Source of the DNA: Archangium sp.
GTDB taxonomy: Bacteria; Myxococcota; Myxococcia; Myxococcales; Myxococcaceae
Direction: 5' to 3'
DNA length: 54,425 nucleotides
NCBI GenBank assembly: GCA_030695565.1
Contig: JAUYRZ010000072.1
Coordinates: 1 to 54,425, forward strand
Positions 10,365-18,861 of the stretch are shown one piece after another. Each line of letters opens with the position of its first letter. Positions within the stretch are counted from its first letter, which is position 1. A program made the position numbers and the translations under genes. The notes beneath the pieces were generated by a model. That model was not told where the DNA came from. It saw only the letters and a list, made by a program, of their open reading frames with translations, and did no database searches.

Positions 10365-12977
10365 ATGCTGTCCACCTTTGCGACCTTCGTCCTCGCTGCC
10401 AGTGTCTTCACACCGCAGCCCACCCAGCTCATCGTCAACCCCACCTCCGGGGCTCCCAAACTCGAACAAGGCGTGCTCTCCGCGCCGCTTCCGGGCGAGC
10501 TGAGCTCGGCGGTGCAGACCTGGGCGCTCTCGCAGCGTCAGCGCTACGGCCTGCCCGCCGCCGCCACCCTCACCTTCGTCGAAGCCTTCAGCACGCGCTT
10601 CGGAGCGAGCTTTCACCTTCAGCAGACCGTGGCCGGCCTCGAGGTCTACCAGGCGAAGCTGGTGGTGACCCTCGACGACAAGCGCCAGGTGGTGCAGGTC
10701 AGCTCGAGCCTGGTGCCCTTCACCAACGTCGTCGATGGCGAAGCGCTGGGCTTCGAGCAGGTGATGCAGCGGGCCGCGGGCACGTTGCCGCTGGTGGCGT
10801 TGCGCCCTGACGGCGTGCCGTACGGCGGCGCGCGCGCGTTCTACTTCCGGGTGGGTGACGAGCTGCACCGCGGCTTCGTGGCCAACGTGGCGACGCTCGA
10901 CATGACGAAGAACTGGTACGTGGCGATCGACGCGGCGACCGGCGATCAGCTCTTCCGCCAGAACCGCGTGCACCACGCAGCGCTCGACGCGAAGGTCTAC
11001 CCGCTGAGCCCCGGCGGCCTCGATGCCGGCGTGGGCACGGTGCAGCCGGTCACCCGTGAGCTGCGCCACGCAGACGGCGGCTCGATGATCGGCGACGTCT
11101 GCGTGATCCCGCTCGCTGACGGCGGCTTCAACTCGTTCCCCAACGACGCGGGCCAGCTCTGTGGCACCCAGCTGATGATGTACAACTGCTGCCCCACCGA
11201 GAACTGCCAGCCTGACGCCGGCCCTCGCCGCGTCGCGGGCGTGGCCAACTTCATGGGCTTCAACGTGCAGTACGACGTGGTGACCTGTGACCGCCTGCGC
11301 CGCGCCTCGAACGTGACCAACGGCACGGCCGACTACACGTACACCCCGGTGGATCCGCCGACCAACCGCACCGCGGTGGTGGCCAGCGATCTGTCGAACT
11401 CCGACGAGTTCGCCGAGGTGCACTCGTTCTACCACGTGAACACCGTCTACGACTGGATGCGCCGACTCTCCGTGCGCTCGCAGCCGATCTTCGGCAACAA
11501 CCCCGTCATCGTTCCGTTCCGCATGCGCGATGAGAAGCGCACCCCTGCGGTGAAGGTCTCGGTGTGGACCAACGTGATGTTCCCCGACTTCAACGAGCTG
11601 TTCGCGAACCCGGGGTGCCTGGGAGCGCCGCCCTGCCGCGCGACGCGCCTGCTCAGGCTCGACAACGCCGCGTTCTTTCCGCGGGAGAACTTCGCGCAGA
11701 TTCCGCTGCCGGGTTTCGACACCGGGTCTGACACGCTGATGATCTTCCAGGGCAACGCGGCCGACGCGGCGTACGACGCGACCGTGATTCAGCACGAGTT
11801 CGGCCATGGCGCGGTCTACGCGACGGCCGCGCTGACCTTCGACGACACGGCGATCGACAACCGCTCCGCGAACAATGAAGGCGGAGCGCTGCACGAAGGC
11901 TTCTCCGACTACATCGCGGCGGCCTTCAACAACGCCGCCGAGGTGGGCCCCTACTTCGGCCCGCGCGTGACGGCGGGTCAGCCGATGGCGCCGGGCGTGC
12001 GCAGCGACGCGTACCTGCGCTCGATGGACAACACCCACGCCTGCCCCGACGTGCTCTGGGGCCAGGTGCACCAGGACAGCATGCACGTGGCCGGCGCACT
12101 CTGGGAGGCTCGGCAGCGCGTGTTCCAGGGCACCGACAACGGTGAGACCTTCGACGCCGCGTTCTACGCGATGCTGGTGTCCATCTCGCCCAACGCGGAC
12201 TTCGCGTTGGTCGCGACCACCATGGCAGCACGCGTGGCGACGGCGTTCCCCGGCATTCCCACCGCGTCTGCGCAGATCACGGCGATCTTCCAGGCCCGCG
12301 GCGTGCTCGGTTGCAGCAAGGTGCTCACCGTGGCGCCCGGCGTGTTCCCGCGCGCCTACTACGGCGTGCCGGCGGCTCCGGCGGCGCTGGGCAACGCGCT
12401 GATGCCCGGCCCGTTCCAGTTCAAGATCCCCGCGACTGCAGGTGCGCTGCGCGTTCGGCTGACCGGGCTCACCGGCGGTGGTGGTGGGTTCGGTGGCGGC
12501 GCTCCGATGATCCGCATGCTCACGAAGAAGGGTTCGCCCATCACCTTCGTGCGCCAGGGAGGGCTGCTGCAGAACGACGCCGAGCTGACGGTGAACGCGA
12601 CGGTGGCGGGCAGCAACGTCACCGCGACGGCCGAGGTGTCTGCGCCGTGCAACACCGATGTCTACGTGACGATCGGCGCGCCGGGTGAAGGCGCGACGCT
12701 GCAGAACCTCACCCTGGCGGTCGACCCGTTGGTGAACTGCACGCTGCCGGTCGATGCCGGCACGGGTGGTGGTGGCGGCACGATCGACGCGGGCACGGGC
12801 GGCGGGGGCGGGGGCGGCGGCAACACCAGCACCACCACCCTTCCTTCGGTCGGCGCGAACAGCACCACCGAGCAGCCCAACGCGAAGGTCGGTTGTGGTT
12901 GCAGCTCGCCGGCAGACTTCGCGGCGCCCTTGATGGGGTTGATGCTGCTGGTCAGCACGCGCCGTCGCCGTCGTTGA
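10365..12977 (+). CDS. Secreted M36-type (fungalysin-like) metallopeptidase with MYXO-CTERM-like tail
   Basis: Predicted secreted zinc endopeptidase, 870 aa. The ATG at 10365 follows GGGGAGATC, and the first 20 residues are a signal peptide (LSTFATFVLAASVFTP). A fungalysin/thermolysin-type propeptide covers about residues 60-200 (TFVEAFSTRFGASFHLQQTV, QAKLVVTLDDKRQVVQVSSS). The catalytic zinc motif HEFGH is at 477-481, with the glutamate-bearing GGALHEGFSDYIAAAF about 30 residues later. A beta-rich domain follows, then a Gly-rich and Asp-Ala-Gly linker (about residues 795-825). The end, VGCGCSSPADFAAPLMG plus a hydrophobic stretch and five Arg, resembles the MYXO-CTERM sorting signal of myxobacteria. 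The protein is therefore probably processed and anchored at the surface or released. Confidence 0.9.
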   Translation: MLSTFATFVLAASVFTPQPTQLIVNPTSGAPKLEQGVLSAPLPGELSSAVQTWALSQRQRYGLPAAATLTFVEAFSTRFGASFHLQQTVAGLEVYQAKLVVTLDDKRQVVQVSSSLVPFTNVVDGEALGFEQVMQRAAGTLPLVALRPDGVPYGGARAFYFRVGDELHRGFVANVATLDMTKNWYVAIDAATGDQLFRQNRVHHAALDAKVYPLSPGGLDAGVGTVQPVTRELRHADGGSMIGDVCVIPLADGGFNSFPNDAGQLCGTQLMMYNCCPTENCQPDAGPRRVAGVANFMGFNVQYDVVTCDRLRRASNVTNGTADYTYTPVDPPTNRTAVVASDLSNSDEFAEVHSFYHVNTVYDWMRRLSVRSQPIFGNNPVIVPFRMRDEKRTPAVKVSVWTNVMFPDFNELFANPGCLGAPPCRATRLLRLDNAAFFPRENFAQIPLPGFDTGSDTLMIFQGNAADAAYDATVIQHEFGHGAVYATAALTFDDTAIDNRSANNEGGALHEGFSDYIAAAFNNAAEVGPYFGPRVTAGQPMAPGVRSDAYLRSMDNTHACPDVLWGQVHQDSMHVAGALWEARQRVFQGTDNGETFDAAFYAMLVSISPNADFALVATTMAARVATAFPGIPTASAQITAIFQARGVLGCSKVLTVAPGVFPRAYYGVPAAPAALGNALMPGPFQFKIPATAGALRVRLTGLTGGGGGFGGGAPMIRMLTKKGSPITFVRQGGLLQNDAELTVNATVAGSNVTATAEVSAPCNTDVYVTIGAPGEGATLQNLTLAVDPLVNCTLPVDAGTGGGGGTIDAGTGGGGGGGGNTSTTTLPSVGANSTTEQPNAKVGCGCSSPADFAAPLMGLMLLVSTRRRRR

Positions 12978-13107
12978 CCCTGCGCGGTGTGCCGAGCGCC
13001 ATCGATTCAACGGGCGCTCCATCATTCTGAAGTTGGAAAATCGCCCCGTGCCGACCCAATCAGCTGGACTCATTCAGGTCATCTGATGGCGCGATAGCTG
13101 CTCATGG

Positions 13108-13136
13108 GTGTCCCCAAGTTCACGCTTGGGAGACAC
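13108..13136 (+). promoter_or_regulatory. 5'-leader hairpin covering the OmpA-gene ribosome site
   Basis: Arms GTGTC-CCCAAG (13108-13118) and CTTGGG-A-GACAC (13125-13136) pair over 11 bp with one bulged A and a TTCACG hexaloop. The GGGAG ribosome-binding sequence (13128-13132) lies inside the right arm, 7 nt before the ATG at 13140. Folding would therefore hide it. Whether this controls translation is inference. Confidence 0.5.
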
Positions 13137-13139
13137 CAC

Positions 13140-14294
13140 ATGAGCAAGGCATCACCCCTTTCGACGTCAGCGAGGGCCGTCGCCACGGCCGCTGCGCTGT
13201 TTCTGGCCGCCACCGCACACGCGGGTGACAGCCAACCACTGGGGAGGCCGCTGAAGGCCGAACCGGGCGACTTCTCGCTGAAGATCGAGTCGGGCGTCGT
13301 CATCCCCCTCACCACGCCCCAGTCGCAGCTGTTCATGGTGGGCGGTGGTCAGACCATCAAGGCGATGTGGGCGCTCAACGAGTACCTCGACCTCGGCCCC
13401 AGCATCACCTTCATGGGGCTCCAGAACCAGGCAGACTCCGACAAGGTCGGTACCGCATGGAACTTCGGCGCCAGCTTGAGGCTCCAGCGGCCGCACCACC
13501 ACGAGACGCTCCTCGGCATCTCGCCGTGGGTCGACGTCGACGCGCTCTACGTGCGCACGGGCGCGCTGAACCGGCCGGGCTTCGCCGCCGCCGTGGGCGC
13601 CGCCATTCCCCTGGGCGAGAAGCGGGTGTTCTGGATTGGCCCCTTCGCGCGCTACACGCACGTCATTCAGCTCGACCGCCCTGGTTATGACAACCACGAC
13701 GCCAAGTTGCTCACCATCGGCCTGAGCCTCGAGGTGGGCAGCGGCGTCAGACGTGAAGCGGTCGCCGTGGCTCCTGAGATCCGCACCATCAACACCAACA
13801 CGGAGACCTTCTCCTGCCCCGATCGCGACGGCGACAGCATTCCAGACAACGTCGATCACTGCCCCGAGGTCGCGGGCCCGATGGATTTCTGGGGTTGCCC
13901 TGCGTACAAAAAGCTCGTCGTCAAAAAAGACAAGCTGGAGCTGAGAGAAAAGCTCTACTTCGCCTGGAACGCGGCGCTCCTCGACAAAGAGTCGCTCGAC
14001 ACGCTCGATGAGGTCGCGCAGGCGCTCAAAGACAACAAGAACTTCCGCGTGCAGGTCGAAGGCCACACCTCGTCAGAGGGCGGCGACGACCACAACCAGA
14101 GCCTCTCCGAGGCGCGCGCACAGGCGGTGCTCGAGTACCTGGTCGCTCACGGCGTGGGCAAGGAGCGCCTGATCGCCAAGGGCTTCGGTGGCTCCGTGCC
14201 GCGCGACACCAACACGACGTCCGAGGGGCGTGACAACAACCGTCGCGTCGAGTTCGTCGTCAACTTCATCATCATCAACCCCGGGACGAACTAA
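13140..14294 (+). CDS. OmpA-family outer-membrane protein
   Basis: Peptidoglycan-binding outer-membrane protein, 384 aa. The ATG at 13140 gives a signal peptide ending in AATAHA; an in-frame ATG at 13104 without SD is less likely. The first 230 residues form beta-strand-rich, barrel-like sequence (FSLKIESGVVIPLTTPQSQL, GISPWVDVDALYVRTGALNR). A thrombospondin type 3 calcium repeat follows (DRDGDSIPDNVDHCPEVAG). The C-terminal OmpA/MotB-like domain occupies about 265-380, with VEGHTSSEGGDDHNQSLSEA, the GxGS-type loop KGFGGSVPRDTN and NNRRVEF. Peptidoglycan binding by the C-terminal domain is known for the family. The downstream lipoprotein gene starts 2 nt after the stop, so the two are almost certainly cotranscribed. 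Confidence 0.92.
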   Translation: MSKASPLSTSARAVATAAALFLAATAHAGDSQPLGRPLKAEPGDFSLKIESGVVIPLTTPQSQLFMVGGGQTIKAMWALNEYLDLGPSITFMGLQNQADSDKVGTAWNFGASLRLQRPHHHETLLGISPWVDVDALYVRTGALNRPGFAAAVGAAIPLGEKRVFWIGPFARYTHVIQLDRPGYDNHDAKLLTIGLSLEVGSGVRREAVAVAPEIRTINTNTETFSCPDRDGDSIPDNVDHCPEVAGPMDFWGCPAYKKLVVKKDKLELREKLYFAWNAALLDKESLDTLDEVAQALKDNKNFRVQVEGHTSSEGGDDHNQSLSEARAQAVLEYLVAHGVGKERLIAKGFGGSVPRDTNTTSEGRDNNRRVEFVVNFIIINPGTN

Positions 14295-14296
14295 TC

Positions 14297-15769
14297 ATGA
14301 ATACAATCAAGAATGCGGCACTGACCCTGTTGTTGGCGTTGATGTCTGCGTGTGGTCAACCGTTGGTCGAGTTCGCGATCGACGCGGGCCCGCCTGCAGA
14401 GACCGATGCGGGAGGCCGCGACTCGGGCGTGGCTGACGCCGGCACGACCGATTCGGGTGTCGCCGATTCGGGTGTCGCCGACGCAGGTGCCGTCGACGCG
14501 GGCGACCGAACTGCTCCGCAGGTCGATTCGACCATCCCACTCCCTGGGGCGATGGGCGTCTCCGTGGCCACCACGGTCAACGCGACCTTCACTGAGACGA
14601 TGAACGCCTCGACGCTGAACATGACGACCTTCACCCTGACGCAGGGCATGGCGCCGGTCGCGGGTGTCGTCACCTACTCGGGCCAGACCGCCGTGTTCAC
14701 GCCCACCAGCCTCACCTCGAGCACCACCTACACCGCGACGATCGCCACGGGGGCACAGGACCTCGCCGGCAACCCGCTGGCCACGCCGTACGTGTGGAGC
14801 TTCACCACGGGCAACATCCCCGACAGCACGCCGCCGACGGTCACCCGCGTCAGCCCCCTGAACATGGCGATGAACGTCTCGATTCTTCGGCGGCTCACGG
14901 CGAGGTTCAGCGAGCAGATGGACCCGATGAGCATCACCGCGACCAGCTTCACCCTGGCGCAGGGGCTCACCCCGGTGTCAGGCGTGGTGAGCTATGAGTC
15001 GGCCACCGCCACCAGCACCTTCGCGCCGCTGATGCCGCTGTCCCCCAGCACCGTCTACACCGCGACCATCAAGAACACGGTGCGAGACGTGGCCCTCAAC
15101 ACGATGCAGAACGACTTCGTGTGGACCTTCACCACGGGTGCCTGTGGGCAAGGCCGGGTGGACCTCGGCGCGAGCGGGGCCTTCGTGGCACTGGCTGGCT
15201 CGACGGTGACCAACACCGGCCCGACCATCTTGACCGGAGACCTGGGCGTCAGCCCGGGCTCGTCGGTGACCGGCTTCCCCCCGGGCCTGGTGGTGGGCAC
15301 CCAGCACGTGACCGACATCACCGCCGCCTCGGCCGCATTCGACCTCACCGTGGCCTACAACGACGCGGCGGGCCGCACGCTCTGCCCCGTCTCGGTGGCC
15401 GGCAACCTCGGTGGCCAGACGCTCACCCCCGGGTTGTACAAGTCGACGGGCTCACTGGAGGTCACTTCGGGTGACTTGACCCTCGATGCACAGGGCGACG
15501 TCGACGCGATCTTCATCTTCCAGATCGCCTCGACCCTCATGACCAGCAGCGGTCGGCAGGTCATCCTCGCGGGCGGTGCGAAGTCGGCCAACGTGTTCTG
15601 GCAGGTGGGCACGGCAGCGACCCTCGGCAGCACGTCTGCCTTTCAGGGCACCATCATGGCCGACCAGGCCATCACCCTCGCGACCGGCGCGACCTTGAAC
15701 GGCCGAGCGCTCGCTCGCATCGGGGCGGTGAACCTCGACTCCAACGCGATCACCCGCCCCACGCCGTAA
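14297..15769 (+). CDS. Lipoprotein with two Ig-like (Big_5/SbsA) domains and a DUF3494 ice-binding-like domain
   Basis: The product is 490 aa. Signal peptide II is followed by lipobox LMSAC (Cys19), then an Asp-Ala-Gly/Ser linker (TDSGVADSGVADAGAVDAGD). Two SbsA-type Ig-like repeats follow at about 72-172 and 175-282, recognisable from the paired STIPLPGAMGVSVATTVNAT / VSPLNMAMNVSILRRLTARF starts and the TYVWSFTTG / DFVWTFTTG ends. The C-terminal 205 residues match the DUF3494 beta-helix pattern known from ice-binding proteins and bacterial adhesins (FVALAGSTVTNTGPTILTGD, GDLGVSPGSSVTGFP, and the end IGAVNLDSNAITRP). In mesophilic bacteria this fold is usually an adhesin-like or unknown surface module, so ice binding itself should not be assumed. 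It sits 2 nt downstream of the OmpA gene. Confidence 0.88.
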   Translation: MNTIKNAALTLLLALMSACGQPLVEFAIDAGPPAETDAGGRDSGVADAGTTDSGVADSGVADAGAVDAGDRTAPQVDSTIPLPGAMGVSVATTVNATFTETMNASTLNMTTFTLTQGMAPVAGVVTYSGQTAVFTPTSLTSSTTYTATIATGAQDLAGNPLATPYVWSFTTGNIPDSTPPTVTRVSPLNMAMNVSILRRLTARFSEQMDPMSITATSFTLAQGLTPVSGVVSYESATATSTFAPLMPLSPSTVYTATIKNTVRDVALNTMQNDFVWTFTTGACGQGRVDLGASGAFVALAGSTVTNTGPTILTGDLGVSPGSSVTGFPPGLVVGTQHVTDITAASAAFDLTVAYNDAAGRTLCPVSVAGNLGGQTLTPGLYKSTGSLEVTSGDLTLDAQGDVDAIFIFQIASTLMTSSGRQVILAGGAKSANVFWQVGTAATLGSTSAFQGTIMADQAITLATGATLNGRALARIGAVNLDSNAITRPTP

Positions 15770-15779
15770 CCGAGATCGT

Positions 15780-15808
15780 CCCGGGAGGGGCTGCCGGTCC
15801 CTCCCGGG
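15780..15808. terminator. Bidirectional terminator hairpin
   Basis: Perfect 10-bp arms CCCGGGAGGG (15780-15789) and CCCTCCCGGG (15799-15808) with a 9-nt loop. It sits between the convergent genes ending at 15769 and 15815, so it can serve both. The T run is short (TT), as is common in high-GC genomes. Confidence 0.8.
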
Positions 15809-15814
15809 TTGACC

Positions 15815-16918
15815 TCACCAGGCGCCGATGTCGCTTCCGCCCGTGCCTTTGTCCTTCTTCTCTGCTGCAGGCGCGGGCTTGCTCGACTTCGACTTCGCGG
15901 CCGTCTTCTCCGCGGTCTCGAGGCTGATCTTCCAGGTCTTCAGCTGCTCCTCGTTTGCGGCGTCGCGCAGGTCTTCCTTCACCGCGAGCGACTGGTGCTC
16001 TGAGCTGATGTTCCACACGCCCGCTTCTTCCACCAACGTCCACAACACGCGGAACGCGGGGAAGACCTGCAGCTTCTTGCCCGAGCCCTGCCGTTGCACC
16101 ACCACCGCCGCGGCCCAGCCCGACTTTCCGCCCGGCGCGAGCTTCACGCGCAGGTTGCCGTCGAGCTTCCAGCTGTAGCCCGCCTTCTTGATCGCCCCCA
16201 GCTGCGGCTTGATCAGATCCTTGAACGCCTTGCCTCCGATGAACACCTCGGGCTGCGACGTACCCAGCTGCACGAACTCCGCGCGCTCGCTGGTGCGATC
16301 CACCTTCACGCCGTAGTCCTCGAGTGAACGCTTCACGAGGCCGATCACCTGCTCCGAGTCAGGGCTGCGCTCGTTCGTCACATCTGCCGGGGCGAGCAGC
16401 CTCTTCGCTGCGTCGGGCGCGAACACCAACGCATCCGGCACGGCCAACGACAGATGCAGCGCATCGATGCGCCAGCGATCTCCATCACGAACGAGGTGCG
16501 CCGTGACGCGGGGCAACCACGTCTCCGACTTGCCTTTGTGCTTCGTGGTCACCTTCGGCAAGTCGAACGCCCACGCCGAGTACTCCGCGTCGGCGAGGCC
16601 AATCACCACGGCCGACGTCTCGATCTTCACCTCGTCGCCCGCGAGCCCGATGGGCAACAGCGCCTGCCGCGCGCGATCGGTGATCACCGTGCCGCCCTGC
16701 CAGGTGTCGGATGGGCCCAGCCCGAAGATGAGCGCGTCTTCGGTGAAGAGGGGCTCGAGCAGGTCGGCGTTGCCGGACTCCACCGACTCGTAGAGCTTCT
16801 GCATCACCTCGCGCGCCGCTTCGACCGGGTCGATCACCTTCTGCTCCACCACCTGGGGCGGCGGCTTGGGGCAACCCAGCAGGGCGAGCGGAATCAGGAG
16901 CAGGAAAAGACGACGCAC
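15815..16918 (-). CDS. Lipoprotein with two NTF2/SnoaL-like domains
   Basis: The product is 367 aa. The GTG at 16918 gives the lipoprotein signal MRRLFLLLIPLALLGC (Cys16); the frame is open upstream, but that sequence is not protein-like. The first domain (about 30-155) carries an NTF2/SnoaL pattern: AAREVMQKLYESVESGNADL, LLEPLFTEDALIFGLGPSDT, VTAHLVRDGDRWRIDALHLS. A second related domain (about 185-315) includes EVFIGGKAFKDLIKPQLGAI and FRVLWTLVEEAGVWNISSEH. The end is Lys/Ala/Ser-rich. Such domains bind small molecules or serve as scaffolds; no catalytic function can be assigned. It is divergent from the amidase gene. Confidence 0.8.
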   Translation of the reverse strand: MRRLFLLLIPLALLGCPKPPPQVVEQKVIDPVEAAREVMQKLYESVESGNADLLEPLFTEDALIFGLGPSDTWQGGTVITDRARQALLPIGLAGDEVKIETSAVVIGLADAEYSAWAFDLPKVTTKHKGKSETWLPRVTAHLVRDGDRWRIDALHLSLAVPDALVFAPDAAKRLLAPADVTNERSPDSEQVIGLVKRSLEDYGVKVDRTSERAEFVQLGTSQPEVFIGGKAFKDLIKPQLGAIKKAGYSWKLDGNLRVKLAPGGKSGWAAAVVVQRQGSGKKLQVFPAFRVLWTLVEEAGVWNISSEHQSLAVKEDLRDAANEEQLKTWKISLETAEKTAAKSKSSKPAPAAEKKDKGTGGSDIGAW

Positions 16919-17169
16919 CGCGCGACTCTCTCCCGCGTTTCCCCCTCTGTCACGCACGCGAGACGGCGCACATGTACGCACTGTCACCTGCGCGCGACGC
17001 CAGAGCCCAACGCGAAGTTCCTTTACGCTCGGCTGTCCCAAGTCGCGCCAGCCGAGAAGGAAAGTGGCGCATGACATCGCGACAGGTGCCTTCAAGCGCC
17101 CGCGCAAGCCGCCGGAACGAGGCGCGCCGCGGGTTGGAACGGCGCGTGCGGACTGTGTCTGCAGACCTC

Positions 17170-17189
17170 GTGAAACGCGTGCGTTTCAC
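17170..17189. promoter_or_regulatory. Operator-like inverted repeat upstream of amidase gene
   Basis: Perfect 9-bp arms GTGAAACGC and GCGTTTCAC flank GT (17170-17189), 21 bp before the amidase ATG. Direct copies of GCAGACC lie on both sides (17161-17167 and 17191-17197). This could be a repressor site or a leader hairpin. Confidence 0.55.
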
Positions 17190-17210
17190 AGCAGACCCAA
17201 GGAGCTGTTC

Positions 17211-18851
17211 ATGAATCGGACACTGACTGGATTTCTCGCCGCGCTGACCCTGGTGGGCTGTGGGGTCGACGACTCCGCCCTCGTGATTCGCAACGACGAG
17301 TCGCAGGCCGAACGTTTCGAAGGGGCCAATGAAGAAGGCGAGCTGCGTTCGAGCAGCACGCACGACGCCGTGTTCGAGGCCGCGGGCAAAGAGTTCAACG
17401 TGCCGCCGTCGCTGCTCAAGTCGATGGCCTACTCGCTGACGCGCTACGAGATGATCAGCAGCGAAGGCGAGTTCGAGGGCGCGCAGCCCACCTACGGCCT
17501 GATGGCGCTGACGCCCGCGATGATGGCGGAGGCGCTGAGCACCGCGCAGGTCTCCGAAGAGATGGCGAAGACCGACGTGACCGCGAACGTTCGCGTGGCG
17601 GCCGCGTGGTTGTCGAAGCACGCCGACGCCCAGGCGATCGACCGCGAGAAGCTGCTCGCGTGGTCTCCGGTCATCGGCGACTACACCGGCCTGGAAGATC
17701 CGTTGGTGCGCACCGCGTTCGTGCAGGGCGAAGTCTATTCAGCCCTCAAGCTCGGCGTGGGCCGCTTCTCGGAAGAGCTGGAAGTCTCGGGCAAGGCGCA
17801 GGAACTCGAGGCCTCGGTCGGTGAGTACGCCGAGGTGCTGCAGGGCCTCTCGCGCGCCCCCGATTACGGCGCGGCCGTGTGGCGCCCCTCACCCAACTTC
17901 AACTCCCGCAGCGGTACGCGGCCGCAGCTGGTCATCATCCACACCTGCGAAGGTGCGTACTCGGGTTGCTGGGGCTGGCTGTCGAACAGCCGCGCCGGGG
18001 CCAGCGCGCACTACGTGGTCAACACCACGGGCTCCGAGATCAGCCAGCTGGTGAGGGAGTCGGATCGCGCCTGGCACATCGCCGCCGACTACGAGTGCAG
18101 CCGCAACGGCGGCCAGCTGTGCGGCCTCAACGGCCAGAGCGGCAACAGCCTCTCGGTGGGCATCGAGCACGCTGGCTTCGCCTCTCAGTCGAGCTGGCCC
18201 GCGGGTCAGATCGACGCCTCGGCCCGCCTGGTGTGCAACATCACGAAGGACTGGGGCATCGCGCGCGACCGCTTCCACATCGTGGGTCACGGTCAGCTGC
18301 AGCCGTGGAACCGCACGGATCCGGGTCGCAACTGGCCGTGGACGTCGTACCTGCAGAAGATCAACTCCGTGTGCGCGCCGCCTGCGCCTGCGCCGACGCC
18401 GACGCCGGGCCCGGCGCCTGCTCCGGTCGGAACGGTGATCGTCGACAGCAACAACGCGAACAACAACCAGGCGCGCGGCTACGTGCAGGTCTCCGCGAAC
18501 TGGAAGAGCTCGGCCAACGTGGCTGGCTACTACGGCAGCGGGTACTGGTACGCGACCACTGCTGAAGTGAGCGACGGCGCGGCGTTCTTCTTCAAGCTCG
18601 ACGCCGACGGCGCGCGCACCATCGACGCGTGGTGGACGGCGGCCAGCGATCGTTCGACCGCCTCGGCTTTCGTGGCCTTCAACTCGCGCGGTGAGAAGGT
18701 GGGCACCGGCACGGCGAACCAGACGGTGAACGGTGGCAAGTGGAACCAGGTCGGCCGGTTCAACTTCACCGCCGGGTGGAACAAGATCGTGCTCTCGCGC
18801 TGGCAGGCGCCAGGCAAAGTCGTGATTGCCGACGCCGTGCGCATCCGCTGA
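17211..18851 (+). CDS. N-acetylmuramoyl-L-alanine amidase lipoprotein with golvesin-like C-terminal domain
   Basis: Predicted peptidoglycan amidase, 546 aa. The ATG at 17211 is preceded by AAGGAG; lipobox LVGC puts the acylated Cys at 17. Residues 45-200 are helical and resemble a lysozyme/transglycosylase-type or goose-lysozyme-like fold (FEAAGKEFNVPPSLLKSMAY, PTYGLMALTPAMM), possibly for substrate recognition. Residues 225-385 form an Amidase_2/PGRP domain: zinc ligands are His in LVIIHTCEG, His in HIVGHGQLQ, and the Asp-bearing NRTDPG in place of the usual K/C-DPG. The domain also contains SAHYVVN and SLSVGIEHAG. After a Pro-rich linker, the last 140 residues match the golvesin-type beta-sandwich found in myxobacterial hydrolases (VIVDSNNANNNQARGYVQVS, KVVIADAVRIR). 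The TolB-like gene follows by 10 bp. Confidence 0.88.
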   Translation: MNRTLTGFLAALTLVGCGVDDSALVIRNDESQAERFEGANEEGELRSSSTHDAVFEAAGKEFNVPPSLLKSMAYSLTRYEMISSEGEFEGAQPTYGLMALTPAMMAEALSTAQVSEEMAKTDVTANVRVAAAWLSKHADAQAIDREKLLAWSPVIGDYTGLEDPLVRTAFVQGEVYSALKLGVGRFSEELEVSGKAQELEASVGEYAEVLQGLSRAPDYGAAVWRPSPNFNSRSGTRPQLVIIHTCEGAYSGCWGWLSNSRAGASAHYVVNTTGSEISQLVRESDRAWHIAADYECSRNGGQLCGLNGQSGNSLSVGIEHAGFASQSSWPAGQIDASARLVCNITKDWGIARDRFHIVGHGQLQPWNRTDPGRNWPWTSYLQKINSVCAPPAPAPTPTPGPAPAPVGTVIVDSNNANNNQARGYVQVSANWKSSANVAGYYGSGYWYATTAEVSDGAAFFFKLDADGARTIDAWWTAASDRSTASAFVAFNSRGEKVGTGTANQTVNGGKWNQVGRFNFTAGWNKIVLSRWQAPGKVVIADAVRIR

Positions 18852-18861
18852 AGTCAGCGTG

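Noticed and set aside
10269-13073. Very long minus-strand open frame (934 codons) across the metallopeptidase gene
   Set aside because: It is an Arg/His/Ala-rich reading of the antisense strand of a clear M36 peptidase gene. High GC content keeps antisense frames open. Similar long antisense frames over the Hsp70, MMPL, ABC permease and ASH genes were rejected for the same reason.
17058-17080. Sigma-54-like TGGCGC...ATCGC upstream of the amidase gene
   Set aside because: The GG-to-GC spacing is off by one and the -12 element does not match TTGC.
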